Shown here in pieces: positions 51,620-60,553 of a DNA stretch of 64,000 bases. This stretch comes from Pollutimonas sp035515055 (GTDB lineage Bacteria > Pseudomonadota > Gammaproteobacteria > Burkholderiales > Burkholderiaceae_B), in the NCBI GenBank assembly GCA_035515055.1, contig DATJBV010000009.1, positions 124,001-188,000 on the forward strand, read 5' to 3'. The position numbers and the translations under genes are program-made. A model generated the notes under the pieces. The model ran no database searches. It saw only the letters and a program-made list of their open reading frames with translations, and had not been told where the DNA came from. Position 1 is the first letter of the stretch, and each line of letters begins with the position of its first letter.

Positions 51620-51648
51620 AATGCCTGGGATGGAGAAACCCAGGCATT
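51620..51648. terminator. Strong hairpin after the RDD gene
   Basis: AATGCCTGGG (51620-51629) and CCCAGGCATT (51639-51648), a perfect 10-bp stem. Nine bases past the RDD stop on the minus strand, but a T run is missing in that direction; on the plus strand AAGGGTTTTTA follows. May stabilise or end the RDD transcript. Confidence 0.5.
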
Positions 51649-51656
51649 AAGGGTTT

Positions 51657-52181
51657 TTACGGACGGCTCGGTTTTTTCTTGGCGTCAACCAGCCGAGTGC
51701 CCAGGAGGCGGTCATGCAGGAATTGCCCCTCCGGATCAAACCATGTCCAGATAAATATGCTGAATGGGGCGAATACGATGAGAAGATCTGTTGAGCTATA
51801 ACCGGTGAGGCGTGACGCCAGCAATACCGCCAGGGCGGCGAGTAGCGGTATGGGCCAAAGCAGGGCATACCGAAGCATGAGCCGGGGCAGCTCCGGCGTT
51901 GCGCCATTGCGTTCGGCCAGGCGGATGTTCCACGTTTTCATGGGCAACGTCTGGCCGCCTTTGCGCCAGCACAAGATGAAGTAAATGCCGACGGCCATAA
52001 AGACGATGGCTTGCCGCCCGTGCCTGAACATCAGGCCGTCGCGGCTCTGCGTCAATGTGTCGAATAAATAGCTGGCGACGAAGACCACGCCGAACAGCAA
52101 TATGCCTTCATACAGCATGCTGGCAAAACGACGCAGACGGCTTGGTGCCAGGGGAATGGTGGTGTGGCTGGATTCAGGCAT
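51657..52181 (-). CDS. RDD-family membrane protein
   Basis: 174 residues with three to four membrane segments. The RDD pattern begins SRLRRFASMLYEGILLFGVV; GGQTLPMKTWNIRLAER and EGQFLHDRLLGTRLV are the other family blocks. Function unknown; some members act in ion transport. ATG 52179-52181 chosen; a TTG four codons upstream is possible, and neither has a clear ribosome site. Confidence 0.85.
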   Translation of the reverse strand: MPESSHTTIPLAPSRLRRFASMLYEGILLFGVVFVASYLFDTLTQSRDGLMFRHGRQAIVFMAVGIYFILCWRKGGQTLPMKTWNIRLAERNGATPELPRLMLRYALLWPIPLLAALAVLLASRLTGYSSTDLLIVFAPFSIFIWTWFDPEGQFLHDRLLGTRLVDAKKKPSRP

Positions 52182-52246
52182 GTCGATGGGCAAGGGAAGG
52201 ATAGAGGAGAATGGCCGCTATTATCCCGCAGAATGCGCCAGCCAAG

Positions 52247-52269
52247 AAAAAAGCCGCTATATGCGGCTT
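52247..52269 (-). terminator. Intrinsic terminator of the 61-residue protein gene
   Basis: On the minus strand AAGCCGC (52263-52269) pairs with GCGGCTT (52251-52257) and a T run follows (A at 52247-52252 on the plus strand). It is 33 bp past the stop of the small gene at 52302, so that gene is a single-gene transcript. Confidence 0.85.
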
Positions 52270-52301
52270 TGGCGGTTTCGGCGAGCGTGCTCGACCGGAC
52301 T

Positions 52302-52487
52302 TCAGCTTACTGAGTTGACAGTAGTGTGGCTTACCGTCTTTGTGCTTCCCACCAGGGCAGCCAGTTTGGAGTACAGCTTCTTGAAAGAGACAGCCGGCTT
52401 GAAGCGGAGCTGTTCTTCGATCGCCTGTTGCATCAGTTGGCGCTCGAGTTCATCTGTTAAACGGGTGTTCTTGCCTACGTTAATCAC
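52302..52487 (-). CDS. 61-residue basic protein of unknown function
   Basis: 61 residues if the GTG at 52485-52487 is the start; AAGAGG lies six bases before it. An in-frame TTG at 52526 would add 13 residues but sits in the operator. The sequence has an amphipathic helix (RLTDELERQLMQQAIEEQLR), a basic stretch (FKKLYSKLAALVG) and a Ser/Thr/Val-rich tail. No family recognised. It has its own promoter with paired palindromes and its own terminator, so it is a stand-alone gene, possibly for a small DNA-binding regulator that controls itself. That role is only inference. Confidence 0.65.
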   Translation of the reverse strand: MINVGKNTRLTDELERQLMQQAIEEQLRFKPAVSFKKLYSKLAALVGSTKTVSHTTVNSVS

Positions 52488-52511
52488 AATGGACCTCTTT
52501 GCTTGGATAAT

Positions 52512-52566
52512 GAACGTTTCGTTCAAGGGTTAACCCCAGTATAGGGTTAACCCTGCACATAAGCAA
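52512..52566 (-). promoter_or_regulatory. Promoter with two GGGTTAACCC palindromes
   Basis: Minus strand: -35 TTGCTT (52561-52566), 17-bp spacer, -10 TATACT (52538-52543). Two copies of GGGTTAACCC, at 52544-52553 and 52527-52536, lie in the spacer and just after the -10; centres are 17 bp apart. A third palindrome GAACG-TTT-CGTTC is at 52512-52524. The layout is that of operators that block RNA polymerase. Confidence 0.75.
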
Positions 52567-52607
52567 GAGGTATCTACGATGCTGCGCGGATTAGTGCGAA
52601 ATTGCAA

Positions 52608-54038
52608 CTATTTGTCTCGATAGCCGGCTGCGACCATCTCAAAACTGAACAGACGGCAATCGAGCGACCCGTTGTAGACGGGAAAGCGCCGTAAAGGCTT
52701 CAGGCGAAGCCGTTTGGGAAGATCCATATCGCTGGAGATGATATTGATGCTCCAGCCGCTGTAGTTCTGCTTCAGATTTTGGGACCAGGCGCGCCATAGT
52801 CCGCTATCGTCTTCGTCCGGCAAGCGTTCGCCGTAGGGTGGATTGGTGACCAACCATCCCGTTTCCGCTGGCGGCGATACCAAGCGAGCATCGCCTATGT
52901 TGAATCGGATGCAGTCCGGCGCCAGCCCCGCGCGGTCCATGTTTCTTTGGGCGGCTTCGATGGCTTCCGGATCGAGATCGTATCCAACGATAGGACTGTC
53001 GAGACGCGTGGCAATTCGCGATCTGGCTTCATCTTTCAAGTCGTACCAGTGGTGTGCGTTATGGTTGCGCAGCCGTTCAAACCCGAAGGGTCTCGAGATA
53101 CCTGCCGGAACACCGAGCGCTATCCAGGCCGCCTCGATCAATATGGTGCCGCTCCCGCAGAATGGGTCGATCAATGCCTCGGCGGGATTCCAGCCGGACA
53201 AGGCCAGCAAGCCGGCGGCAAGATTCTCGCGCAAGGGAGCTTCGCCCTTGTCGAGCCGCCAGCCGCGCTTGAAGAGAGACTCGCCAGAGGTGTCGAGGTA
53301 GAGAGTAGCCGTCGTCTCATCCAGGAAAAGATGGACGCGGGCATCTGGGCGAACGGTGTCGATGTCGGGGCGCTCACCTTCCCGTTCGCGCAGGCGGTCG
53401 CAAATTCCGTCTTTTGCCCGAAGATTGCAAAACTGCAAGCTTTGCATGGGGCTGCGAATGGCCGAGGTATCGACGCGCAAGGTTTGCTCCGCGCCAAACC
53501 AGCGCTCCCACGGTGTCCGCAGCGCAAGGTCGAGAATGTCATCTTCGTGGTAGGCAGGGCCGTGGGCCACCTGCACAAGAACACGGGTGGCGAGCCGGGA
53601 ATACAGATTGGCGCGCAGTATGCCGGTCCAGTCGGTATGGAAGTGGCAGCCGGCGCGGCCCGGCTGAGCATCATCGAAGCCAAGCGCCTGCATTTCCGCC
53701 ACTAGGGCGTCTTCAAGGCCTTGTGGGCAGGGGGTAAAGACAGGAAAAATTTCGGTTTCGACAGGTGCGCGCGAACGTCGTGCGCCTGCGCGCGGCGTAT
53801 CGTGTTGGCTGCGCGGCTGCGGATGATCCTGCGACATCCGGGGCTCGGCCCGTTGCGGTGCCGCTTCCTGCCGCGGCGGCTGTTGCGGTGCGCGTTGTTG
53901 GTCGCGTAGCCGTTCCTGCTGCGCCACCTGGCGCGCGCGGGCGCCCGTACGCTTGCGCGGCTCGGCATCGGCGCTCGGCGCGGCCGTCGCGTTTTTTTTC
54001 TTGAGGGTGAGGGTCTTGCCGGGTTTGACGTCAGTCAT
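52608..54038 (-). CDS. THUMP-domain class I RNA methyltransferase (RlmL/YcbY N-terminal type)
   Basis: 476 residues. The first 95 are a disordered basic/Gln/Pro tail. THUMP region about 100-260 (TPCPQGLEDALVAEMQAL, AGCHFHTDWTGILRANLYSR). Methyltransferase motifs: LIDPFCGSGTILIEAAWIAL, GYDLDPEAIEAAQ, and the N2-guanine type NPPYGERLPDEDD. This fits methylation of 23S rRNA G2445; the second RlmK half of E. coli RlmKL is absent. Start ATG 54036-54038. hemJ-like gene upstream on the same strand. Confidence 0.9.
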   Translation of the reverse strand: MTDVKPGKTLTLKKKNATAAPSADAEPRKRTGARARQVAQQERLRDQQRAPQQPPRQEAAPQRAEPRMSQDHPQPRSQHDTPRAGARRSRAPVETEIFPVFTPCPQGLEDALVAEMQALGFDDAQPGRAGCHFHTDWTGILRANLYSRLATRVLVQVAHGPAYHEDDILDLALRTPWERWFGAEQTLRVDTSAIRSPMQSLQFCNLRAKDGICDRLREREGERPDIDTVRPDARVHLFLDETTATLYLDTSGESLFKRGWRLDKGEAPLRENLAAGLLALSGWNPAEALIDPFCGSGTILIEAAWIALGVPAGISRPFGFERLRNHNAHHWYDLKDEARSRIATRLDSPIVGYDLDPEAIEAAQRNMDRAGLAPDCIRFNIGDARLVSPPAETGWLVTNPPYGERLPDEDDSGLWRAWSQNLKQNYSGWSINIISSDMDLPKRLRLKPLRRFPVYNGSLDCRLFSFEMVAAGYRDK

Positions 54039-54052
54039 GATTCCAGGGGTGC

Positions 54053-54469
54053 TTAAAAAGGCCTTGCCACGACCAGGGCGATCACGGTCAGCAGCAGAAG
54101 TACCGGTATTTCGTTAAACCATCGGTAATAGCGATGGCTATGAGTATTCTTGTCTTGTTCGAATCTTTTCAGCATGCGTCCGCAAGCCAGGTGGTAAACG
54201 ACCAGCAGCGCGACGGCGGCCAATTTGGCATGCATCCATGCCTGGCCTTGGCCTATGCCATAGCCCAGGAAGAGCCATAGGCCGAATACGATTGCCAGGG
54301 CGGCAATGGGTGTCATGAAACGATAAAGCCGGCGTGCCATGCCCACCAGGCAAGTTGCAGTGGGCTTATCGTGGGCCTGGGCCAGGTTTACGTAAATGCG
54401 AGGCAGGTAAAACAGGCCGGCAAACCATGAGGTGACAAAAAGAAGATGAAAGACTTTGATCCAAAGCAT
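54053..54469 (-). CDS. hemJ: HemJ-like protoporphyrinogen oxidase / CopD-family membrane protein
   Basis: 138 residues with four membrane segments. MLWIKVFHLLFVTSWFAGLF with the conserved His8, YLPRIYVNLA, the segment WMHAKLAAVALLVVYH and RWFNEIPVLLLLTVIALVV fit HemJ (UPF0093), which oxidises protoporphyrinogen IX in organisms without HemG/HemY. Automatic annotation often says CopD family. No other haem gene is adjacent. Confidence 0.82.
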   Translation of the reverse strand: MLWIKVFHLLFVTSWFAGLFYLPRIYVNLAQAHDKPTATCLVGMARRLYRFMTPIAALAIVFGLWLFLGYGIGQGQAWMHAKLAAVALLVVYHLACGRMLKRFEQDKNTHSHRYYRWFNEIPVLLLLTVIALVVARPF

Positions 54470-54481
54470 AGTGGCGCCGGC

Positions 54482-55780
54482 TTACCCGCGTAGTTGACCG
54501 TCGCCGGCAAGTACCCATTTCAAGGTAGTCAGTCCATCCAGGCCGACAGGACCGCGGGCGTGCAGCCGGTTGGTCGAAATGCCGATCTCGGCGCCCAGCC
54601 CGTATTCATAGCCGTCGGCAAAGCACGTAGGCAGGTTCACGTAGACCGAACTGGAGTCGACTTCCCGCTGGAAGCGCGTGGCGGCGTGCAGGTCTTCGGT
54701 GACGATCGCCTCGGTGTGCTCGGAGCTGTACTGGGCGATATGGTCGATGGCCTGGTCGAGGCTGTCGACCACCCGGATCGCGAGTATGGGCGCCAGGTAT
54801 TCCGTACGCCAGTCCTCTTCGGTGGCTGCCTTGGCTTGGGGGAGAATGGCCATGGTCCGGGCGCAGCCGCGTAATTCAACACCCTTGTCCGTCAGGGTCT
54901 TGCCGAGCCGGGGCAATATCGACGGCGCGATGTCTGCGTGAACCAACAGCGTTTCCATCGCACCGCAAATGCCGTAACGATACGTCTTGGCGTTGACGGC
55001 AATGTCGTGGGCCTTGTCCAGGTCGGCGGCTGCATCCACATAGATGTGGCAATTGCCGTCCAGGTGTTTAATGAGCGGTACCTTGGCTTCGGCGCTGAGC
55101 CGCGCAATCAGGCCTTTTCCGCCTCGGGGCACGATCACGTCGATATAGTCGGTAAGGGTAATCAACTGCCCCACGGCAGCGCGATCGGTGGTGGCAACGA
55201 CCTGCACCGCGTGGGGGGGCAGGCCGGCTTCATCCAGGCCGCGGCGGATGATCTCGCCGAGCGCCATGTTCGAATGAAACGCTTCGCTGCCGCCGCGCAG
55301 TATGGTTGCGTTACCCGACTTCAGGCATAACGCGGCGGCATCCACCGTTACGTTGGGCCGCGACTCGTAGATAATGCCGATGACGCCCAAGGGCACGCGC
55401 ATTTGTGCCACGCTCATGCCATTTGGCCGCATGGTGGTTGCGGTAAGGCTGCCGATGGGATCGGGCATGTCGGCAATCTGCCGCAGGCCGATTGCCATGG
55501 TTGCAACGGCCTGGTCCGACAATGTCAGGCGGTCGAGCAGGGCGGGGGCTAGGTTGCTGGCACGGGCCGATGCCAGGTCCTGCTCATTTGCAGCCTGTAG
55601 CTGTGATTGGCTGGCGAGCAAATGCCTGGACATCGCCCTTAAGGCATCCGCCTTGGCCTTGCCCGAAGCGTTGCGCATGATGCGTGCGGCCCGGCGCGCT
55701 TGCTTGCCCAGCGCAACGATGTCGGAAGTAATGGTGTCGCCCAGGTCGGGCGGCATAGCGGAAGCGATAGATTTTGTCAT
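54482..55780 (-). CDS. proA: Glutamate-5-semialdehyde dehydrogenase (gamma-glutamyl phosphate reductase)
   Basis: 432 residues. Proline synthesis, NADPH-dependent reduction of gamma-glutamyl phosphate. Blocks PLGVIGIIYESRPNVTVDAA, LCLKSGNATILRGGSEAFHS, DYIDVIVPRGGKGLI, the catalytic Cys in YRYGICGAMETLLV, and STNRLHARGPVGLDGLT at the end. proB is not in the window. Downstream of holA on the same strand. Confidence 0.97.
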   Translation of the reverse strand: MTKSIASAMPPDLGDTITSDIVALGKQARRAARIMRNASGKAKADALRAMSRHLLASQSQLQAANEQDLASARASNLAPALLDRLTLSDQAVATMAIGLRQIADMPDPIGSLTATTMRPNGMSVAQMRVPLGVIGIIYESRPNVTVDAAALCLKSGNATILRGGSEAFHSNMALGEIIRRGLDEAGLPPHAVQVVATTDRAAVGQLITLTDYIDVIVPRGGKGLIARLSAEAKVPLIKHLDGNCHIYVDAAADLDKAHDIAVNAKTYRYGICGAMETLLVHADIAPSILPRLGKTLTDKGVELRGCARTMAILPQAKAATEEDWRTEYLAPILAIRVVDSLDQAIDHIAQYSSEHTEAIVTEDLHAATRFQREVDSSSVYVNLPTCFADGYEYGLGAEIGISTNRLHARGPVGLDGLTTLKWVLAGDGQLRG

Positions 55781-55810
55781 GGCAGTCGGAGTAGTGAAGC
55801 GTTACCGCAA

Positions 55811-56866
55811 TTATCCCCGCTTTTTGCTTACCGCAACGCGCAAGGCAAGTCGCGCCAACTCTTCCCAGGGATCGTCGAGCCTGCCCGCAACCTTCAACCC
55901 TTTCACGAGTCGATCAATATCGTGGGCATGCTGCACCGCTGCGGGCCAGGACTGGGGCGGTACACGGTTCAGCGCCTGGCGCAGGAGTTGTTCGCGGGGA
56001 CCAAACACGCGCTGGCGGCGCATTTCCGATGATAAATCCTGTCCGGCGGCCTGCGCTCCGGCCAAGCGCGCCAATACGCGCACCTCGTCGCCCACCGCCC
56101 ACAATACCAAGGGGAGCGCCTCGCCCTCGGCGCGCAGCCCGGCCAATACAGTCAGGGCGCGGGCGGCATTGCCGGCGAGCATGGCGTCGCGCAAGGCGAA
56201 GACGTCGTAGCGAGCGACGTTCAGGACGGCTCGTTCGACATCGGCGGCGTCAATGCGGCCCTTGGGATACAACAAGGCAAGTTTCTGGACTTCTTGAAAA
56301 GCCGCGAGCAGATTGCCTTCGACTTTGTCCGCCATCCATTCCAGCGTGGCCGAGTCGAGCTGCTGCTCCTGGCGTGCCAGGCGCTCGCCTATCCAACGAG
56401 GCAACTGCTGGCGCTCTATAGTTGCAATGTCGACCCACGTGCCGGTTTGTGCAAGTTGCTCGGCCCACTTGGCGCCGCGGGTGGCCTTGTCCAGGCGGGG
56501 CAGGCTTATCATTACGATGGTATCGACGAGCCGCCCATCATGGAGCATTGCGCACAACTTCTGCAGAGTGTCGGCGCCGTATCTTCCCGGCTTCCCTGTG
56601 GGGATGGCAACGTCAATAAGCCGACGCTCCCCGAATAGCGATACGTTCTGGGTGGCGCCTATCAGGGCCGACCAGTCGCTGCGCGCATCCATGATCAAGC
56701 TGATGCGCTCGGCATAGCCCGCCCGCCCGGCGCCGGACCTCAGCCCGTCTGACGCTTCGGTCACAAGTAGAGGCTCGTCGCCCGAGACAATGTAGAGCGG
56801 GTCCAGCGCAGGCGGCGTCGCCTTGAGCTGTTGAGCAAGACCATTGATATCCAGTCGGCGTCCCAT
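55811..56866 (-). CDS. holA: DNA polymerase III subunit delta
   Basis: 351 residues. Clamp-loader subunit that opens the beta clamp. Recognised from LDPLYIVSGDEPLLVTEASD, NVSLFGERRLIDVAIPTGKP, TIVMISLPRLDKATRGAKW and FALRDAMLAGNAARALTVL. The order leuS-lptE-holA-proA is common in beta- and gammaproteobacteria. ATG 56864-56866; lptE ends 5 bp upstream. Confidence 0.93.
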   Translation of the reverse strand: MGRRLDINGLAQQLKATPPALDPLYIVSGDEPLLVTEASDGLRSGAGRAGYAERISLIMDARSDWSALIGATQNVSLFGERRLIDVAIPTGKPGRYGADTLQKLCAMLHDGRLVDTIVMISLPRLDKATRGAKWAEQLAQTGTWVDIATIERQQLPRWIGERLARQEQQLDSATLEWMADKVEGNLLAAFQEVQKLALLYPKGRIDAADVERAVLNVARYDVFALRDAMLAGNAARALTVLAGLRAEGEALPLVLWAVGDEVRVLARLAGAQAAGQDLSSEMRRQRVFGPREQLLRQALNRVPPQSWPAAVQHAHDIDRLVKGLKVAGRLDDPWEELARLALRVAVSKKRG

Positions 56867-56871
56867 GGGCG

Positions 56872-57546
56872 CTAGCGCATGCCCGCACCCGACTCGATGC
56901 GAGGGGAACCCCATGGCGTGACCGAGGGAGTTGGCTGCGAAGACGGCAAGGGCGCCGTGCTGGCGGGATTTTCGTCGACGGGTAAAGACTCGGCGTTGGC
57001 AAAGGCCTGGACGACATCAGGCGATGTCAGCAGGCGAACGATGCGATCAACGAGCGATTGCTCCATTTCCAGGAACACTGTGGCGATTTCGCCTTGTTTA
57101 GCCTGCACGATGTTGGGGTCGTAGGGAACTTCACGCGTCGAGCGGATGGTTGTAGGAGGCAACAGCAAGTGATTTTGCGCGTCGGTCAACTGAAAGATGA
57201 ACTCGAGGTTGAGCTCGTACTCTTCGACCTGCCCTTGGGCATTGATGGACAGCTCGTGCAATGACTGGTGATTGGACAGCTGCAAAAGCTTGACCTGCGC
57301 ATCGGCTGGCTCGCTCACAAAACGGGTGTTGGGCGAACTGGCAATGACGGCCCGGCGCATGGATGCGCCGAACGCCGAGTTCTCCGTGATGTTGGTATAG
57401 ATGGTGGTGAACGGCAGCGGCGAGACACCTTTCAACCGAAAACCGCAGGCGGCCAGCAATACGCAGAGCGCAACGCAGGCCAGCCCGCGCCAGTAACGTT
57501 GCGATGGCCAGGAAAGCGGGGACAACGGGTGCGTAGGGCTTTGCAT
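56872..57546 (-). CDS. lptE: LPS-assembly lipoprotein LptE
   Basis: 224 residues. Plugs LptD in the outer membrane for LPS insertion. Lipobox at LLAACGF with Cys34, preceded by a longer than usual signal region of 33 residues (starts later in the frame are absent). Family blocks: FRLKGVSPLPFTTIYTNITE, FVSEPADAQVKLLQLSN and STREVPYDPNIVQAKQGEIA. The C-terminus is a Pro/Ser-rich tail. Between leuS and holA, 8 and 5 bp gaps. Confidence 0.92.
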   Translation of the reverse strand: MQSPTHPLSPLSWPSQRYWRGLACVALCVLLAACGFRLKGVSPLPFTTIYTNITENSAFGASMRRAVIASSPNTRFVSEPADAQVKLLQLSNHQSLHELSINAQGQVEEYELNLEFIFQLTDAQNHLLLPPTTIRSTREVPYDPNIVQAKQGEIATVFLEMEQSLVDRIVRLLTSPDVVQAFANAESLPVDENPASTAPLPSSQPTPSVTPWGSPRIESGAGMR

Positions 57547-57554
57547 GCCTGATT

Positions 57555-60212
57555 TTATCCGACAATGTTGACGAGTTTAGCGGGGACGACGATAACGCGT
57601 TTGGGTGGACGTCCCTCCAGGAACTTGTCGGCTGCTTCATGGGCAAGCGCGACCTGTTCGATTTGCTCTTTGCTGGCGCCATGGGCCACCTTGATCGCCC
57701 CGCGTAGTTTGCCATTGATTTGCAGCATGAATTCAATCTCGTCGGCGATAAGGGCGGCGTCGTCGACCTTGGGCCAAGGCGCATCGAGCAGGTCGCCAAA
57801 AACGGGGCTGTAGCCCAGGTCGTTCCATAACTGCCACGTAATATGCGGAACCACCGGATACAGCACGCGCAGCAGGATGGAGACAGCTTCGGCCAGGGCC
57901 CGTCCCGCCACAGCGGTGTCTGGGAGCTTGGCCGCTTCCAGTATATTGAGCATTTTCATGCATGTTGAAACGACCGTGTTGTACTGGATGCGCTGGTAAT
58001 CGTAGTCGGCTTGTTTCAGCAGGCCATGAATTTCGCGGCGCAAGGTCTTGGCCGCGTTGTCGGCTTGCGTCCAGTCAGGGGCGCCTTCTTGTGCCGCAAG
58101 CACCACGGCTTGCTGGTTATAGCAAAAGGTCCATAGGCGGCGCAGGAACCGGTGCGAACCGTCGACGCCCGAGTCCGACCACTCGAGGGTTTGTTCCGGC
58201 GGGCTGGCGAACATGACGAACAGACGCGCGGTGTCCGCGCCCATGCTATCGATGAGCGACTGTGGATCGACCCCGTTGTTTTTTGATTTGGACATGGTGC
58301 CAATGCCGCCGTACTGCACGGGCGTTCCGTCAGACAGGCGGGTGGCACCTACGATGGCGCCTTTGGCGTCGTAGGTGTTCTCCACTTCGTCGGGCCAAAA
58401 ATATTCGACCGCGCCCTGGTCAGTCTTGCGCGAATAGATGTGATTCAACACCATGCCCTGGCAGAGCAGCCGCGTGAAGGGTTCATCGAACTTGACTAGG
58501 CCAAGGTCGCGCATGACACGCGTCCAGAATCGTGCATACAACAGATGCAGCACGGCGTGCTCGATGCCGCCAATGTACTGATCCATCGGCATCCAGTAAT
58601 CGTTGCGCTCGTCCACCATGGCCTGGTCGTTGCCTGGCGAGGTATAGCGCATGAAATACCACGATGAATCGACGAAGGTATCCATCGTATCGGTTTCCCG
58701 GCGTGCCGATGTCCCGCACTTCGGGCAATGGCAGGAGAGGAATCCCTCGTGCTTCGCAAGCGGATTTCCGCTGCCGTCCGGCACGAGGTCGTCCGGTAGG
58801 ACGACTGGAAGGTCTTTCTCTGGCACGGGCACAGGACCACAGTCGGGGCAGTGAATGATGGGGATGGGCGTTCCCCAATAGCGCTGGCGGGAGACGCCCC
58901 AGTCGCGCAGGCGCCAGGTGGTCTGTTTCTCGCCCAGGCCCTGAGCGGCAAGGTCGGTAGCCACAGCGTCCGCGGCTTGCACAGGCGTCAAACCGTCGTA
59001 CTTGCCCGAATTTACGGTATGGCCGTGTTGCTTGTCGCCGTACCACTCTTGCCATTGTTCCGTGCTGTAGGTCTTGCCCTCGGCGGCGATGACGTCCTGG
59101 ATGGGTAATCCGTATTTGCGGGCAAAGGCGAAGTCGCGCTCGTCGTGGCCAGGTACGCCCATGACGGCGCCATCGCCGTAGGTCATCAGGACATAATTGC
59201 CTACCCAGACCTGGATTTGTTCGCCAGTCAGCGGGTGAGTGACCGACAGCCCCGTGGGCATGCCTTCCTTGTCGCGCGTGGCCAATTCCGCTTCAGTCGT
59301 TCCGCCTTGCTTGCATGACTCGATGAAGCCGGCCAATGCCGGGTTGCCTTGAGCCGCGTGGGTCGCTAACGGATGCTCCGGCGCGACTGCGCAAAAGGTC
59401 ACGCCCATGATCGTGTCGGCGCGCGTCGTGAATACATATAGCCGGCCGTCTTGTATTAGCTTGCCGGCCGTATCGCATATCGTGTGCGGGAACGCGAAGC
59501 GCACGCCCTCGCTTTTGCCGATCCAGTTCTCCTGCATGAGGCGGACGCGTTCGGGCCAGCCAGGCAGGCCGTTCTTGACCTGATCGAGCAATTCTTCCGT
59601 GTAGTCGGTGATGCGCAGGTAGTAACCTGGGATCTCGCGTTTCTCAACGGGGGCGCCGGAGCGCCATCCACGGCCGTCGATGACTTGTTCGTTGGCGAGC
59701 ACGGTCTGGTCGACCGGATCCCAATTGACAACCTGGGTCTTGCGGTAAGCGATGCCTTTTTCCAGCATCTTCAGGAACAGCCACTGGTTCCACTTGTAGT
59801 ATTTCGGGTCGCAAGCGCACATTTCGCGCGACCAGTCGATCGCGAGCCCCATGGCCTGCATTTGCTTCTTCATGTAGGCAATGTTGTCGTAGGTCCATTT
59901 GGCTGGAGGCACCTTCGATTTCATGGCCGCGTTTTCCGCCGGCATGCCGAACGCGTCCCATCCCATGGGCATTAATACGTTATAGCCGCGCATGCGCAAC
60001 TGGCGCGCCATCATGTCGTTGATGGTGTAGTTGCGCACATGGCCCATGTGGAGCTTGCCGCTGGGGTAGGGCAACATCGAACACGCGTAGAACTTGGGCT
60101 TGAGCGATCCATCGGCCGCCTTGGCGTATTCGGTGACGCGGTAGGCGTCGCGCGCTTCCCAGTTCTGGTGAGAGGCTTGTTCTACTGCGGTCGGGCTATA
60201 ACGTTCCTGCAT
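57555..60212 (-). CDS. leuS: Leucyl-tRNA synthetase
   Basis: 885 residues. Class I synthetase: HIGH-type motif in YPSGKLHMGHVRNYT near 50-62, CP1 editing domain roughly 225-415 (with TTRADTIMGVTFCAVAPEHP), LSKS-type motif MSKSKNNGVDP and the C-terminal anticodon and extension domains. Start ATG 60210-60212. A TATAAT on the same strand (60250-60255) lies 38 bp upstream. Confidence 0.98.
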   Translation of the reverse strand: MQERYSPTAVEQASHQNWEARDAYRVTEYAKAADGSLKPKFYACSMLPYPSGKLHMGHVRNYTINDMMARQLRMRGYNVLMPMGWDAFGMPAENAAMKSKVPPAKWTYDNIAYMKKQMQAMGLAIDWSREMCACDPKYYKWNQWLFLKMLEKGIAYRKTQVVNWDPVDQTVLANEQVIDGRGWRSGAPVEKREIPGYYLRITDYTEELLDQVKNGLPGWPERVRLMQENWIGKSEGVRFAFPHTICDTAGKLIQDGRLYVFTTRADTIMGVTFCAVAPEHPLATHAAQGNPALAGFIESCKQGGTTEAELATRDKEGMPTGLSVTHPLTGEQIQVWVGNYVLMTYGDGAVMGVPGHDERDFAFARKYGLPIQDVIAAEGKTYSTEQWQEWYGDKQHGHTVNSGKYDGLTPVQAADAVATDLAAQGLGEKQTTWRLRDWGVSRQRYWGTPIPIIHCPDCGPVPVPEKDLPVVLPDDLVPDGSGNPLAKHEGFLSCHCPKCGTSARRETDTMDTFVDSSWYFMRYTSPGNDQAMVDERNDYWMPMDQYIGGIEHAVLHLLYARFWTRVMRDLGLVKFDEPFTRLLCQGMVLNHIYSRKTDQGAVEYFWPDEVENTYDAKGAIVGATRLSDGTPVQYGGIGTMSKSKNNGVDPQSLIDSMGADTARLFVMFASPPEQTLEWSDSGVDGSHRFLRRLWTFCYNQQAVVLAAQEGAPDWTQADNAAKTLRREIHGLLKQADYDYQRIQYNTVVSTCMKMLNILEAAKLPDTAVAGRALAEAVSILLRVLYPVVPHITWQLWNDLGYSPVFGDLLDAPWPKVDDAALIADEIEFMLQINGKLRGAIKVAHGASKEQIEQVALAHEAADKFLEGRPPKRVIVVPAKLVNIVG

Positions 60213-60249
60213 GAGATCCGTGCTTTATGATGGGTTGTGCAAACCGTAC

Positions 60250-60255
60250 ATTATA
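60250..60255 (-). promoter_or_regulatory. -10 element of leuS
   Basis: TATAAT on the minus strand, 38 bp before the leuS start. The -35 region is weak, so confidence is limited. Confidence 0.45.
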
Positions 60256-60298
60256 GATGCCCCGCGCAAAGGCATTCACATGCAGGGAAGCGGAAAGC

Positions 60299-60323
60299 AA
60301 AAAACCCTGCCGAGGCAGGGTTT
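60299..60323 (-). terminator. Intrinsic terminator after rpmG
   Basis: On the minus strand AAACCCTGCC (60314-60323) pairs with GGCAGGGTTT (60302-60311) over a 2-base loop and a T run follows. It is 29 bp past the rpmG stop. Confidence 0.9.
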
Positions 60324-60351
60324 ACAAGGCGCCACTTATATGGGCTGAGGC

Positions 60352-60519
60352 TTATTTAAGCTTCATTTCCTTGTAGTCGACGTGCTTGCGAGCAACGGGA
60401 TCAAATTTCTTGATCAGCATTTTCTCGGGCATGTTGCGTTTGTTCTTGGTGGTCGTGTAGAAGTGACCCGTGCCGGCGGTGGATTCGAGTTTGATCTTCT
60501 CGCGTATACCTTTTGCCAT
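60352..60519 (-). CDS. rpmG: 50S ribosomal protein L33
   Basis: 55 residues, MAKGIREKIKLESTAGTGHF to DYKEMKLK, the Cys-less (zinc-free) L33 form. Too short to stand out as an open frame but exact in family size and pattern (YTTTKNKRNMPEKM, KKFDPVARKHV). AAGGAG lies before the ATG at 60517-60519. Behind rpmB on the same transcript, 34 bp apart, as in most proteobacteria. Confidence 0.98.
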   Translation of the reverse strand: MAKGIREKIKLESTAGTGHFYTTTKNKRNMPEKMLIKKFDPVARKHVDYKEMKLK

Positions 60520-60553
60520 GTGAAGCTCCTTAAGGTTAGATCGCTAGAGGCGC

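Noticed and set aside
52302..52566. Toxin-antitoxin pair
   Set aside because: The operator-rich promoter suggested an antitoxin, but only one gene lies between this promoter and the terminator and no toxin-like partner is adjacent.
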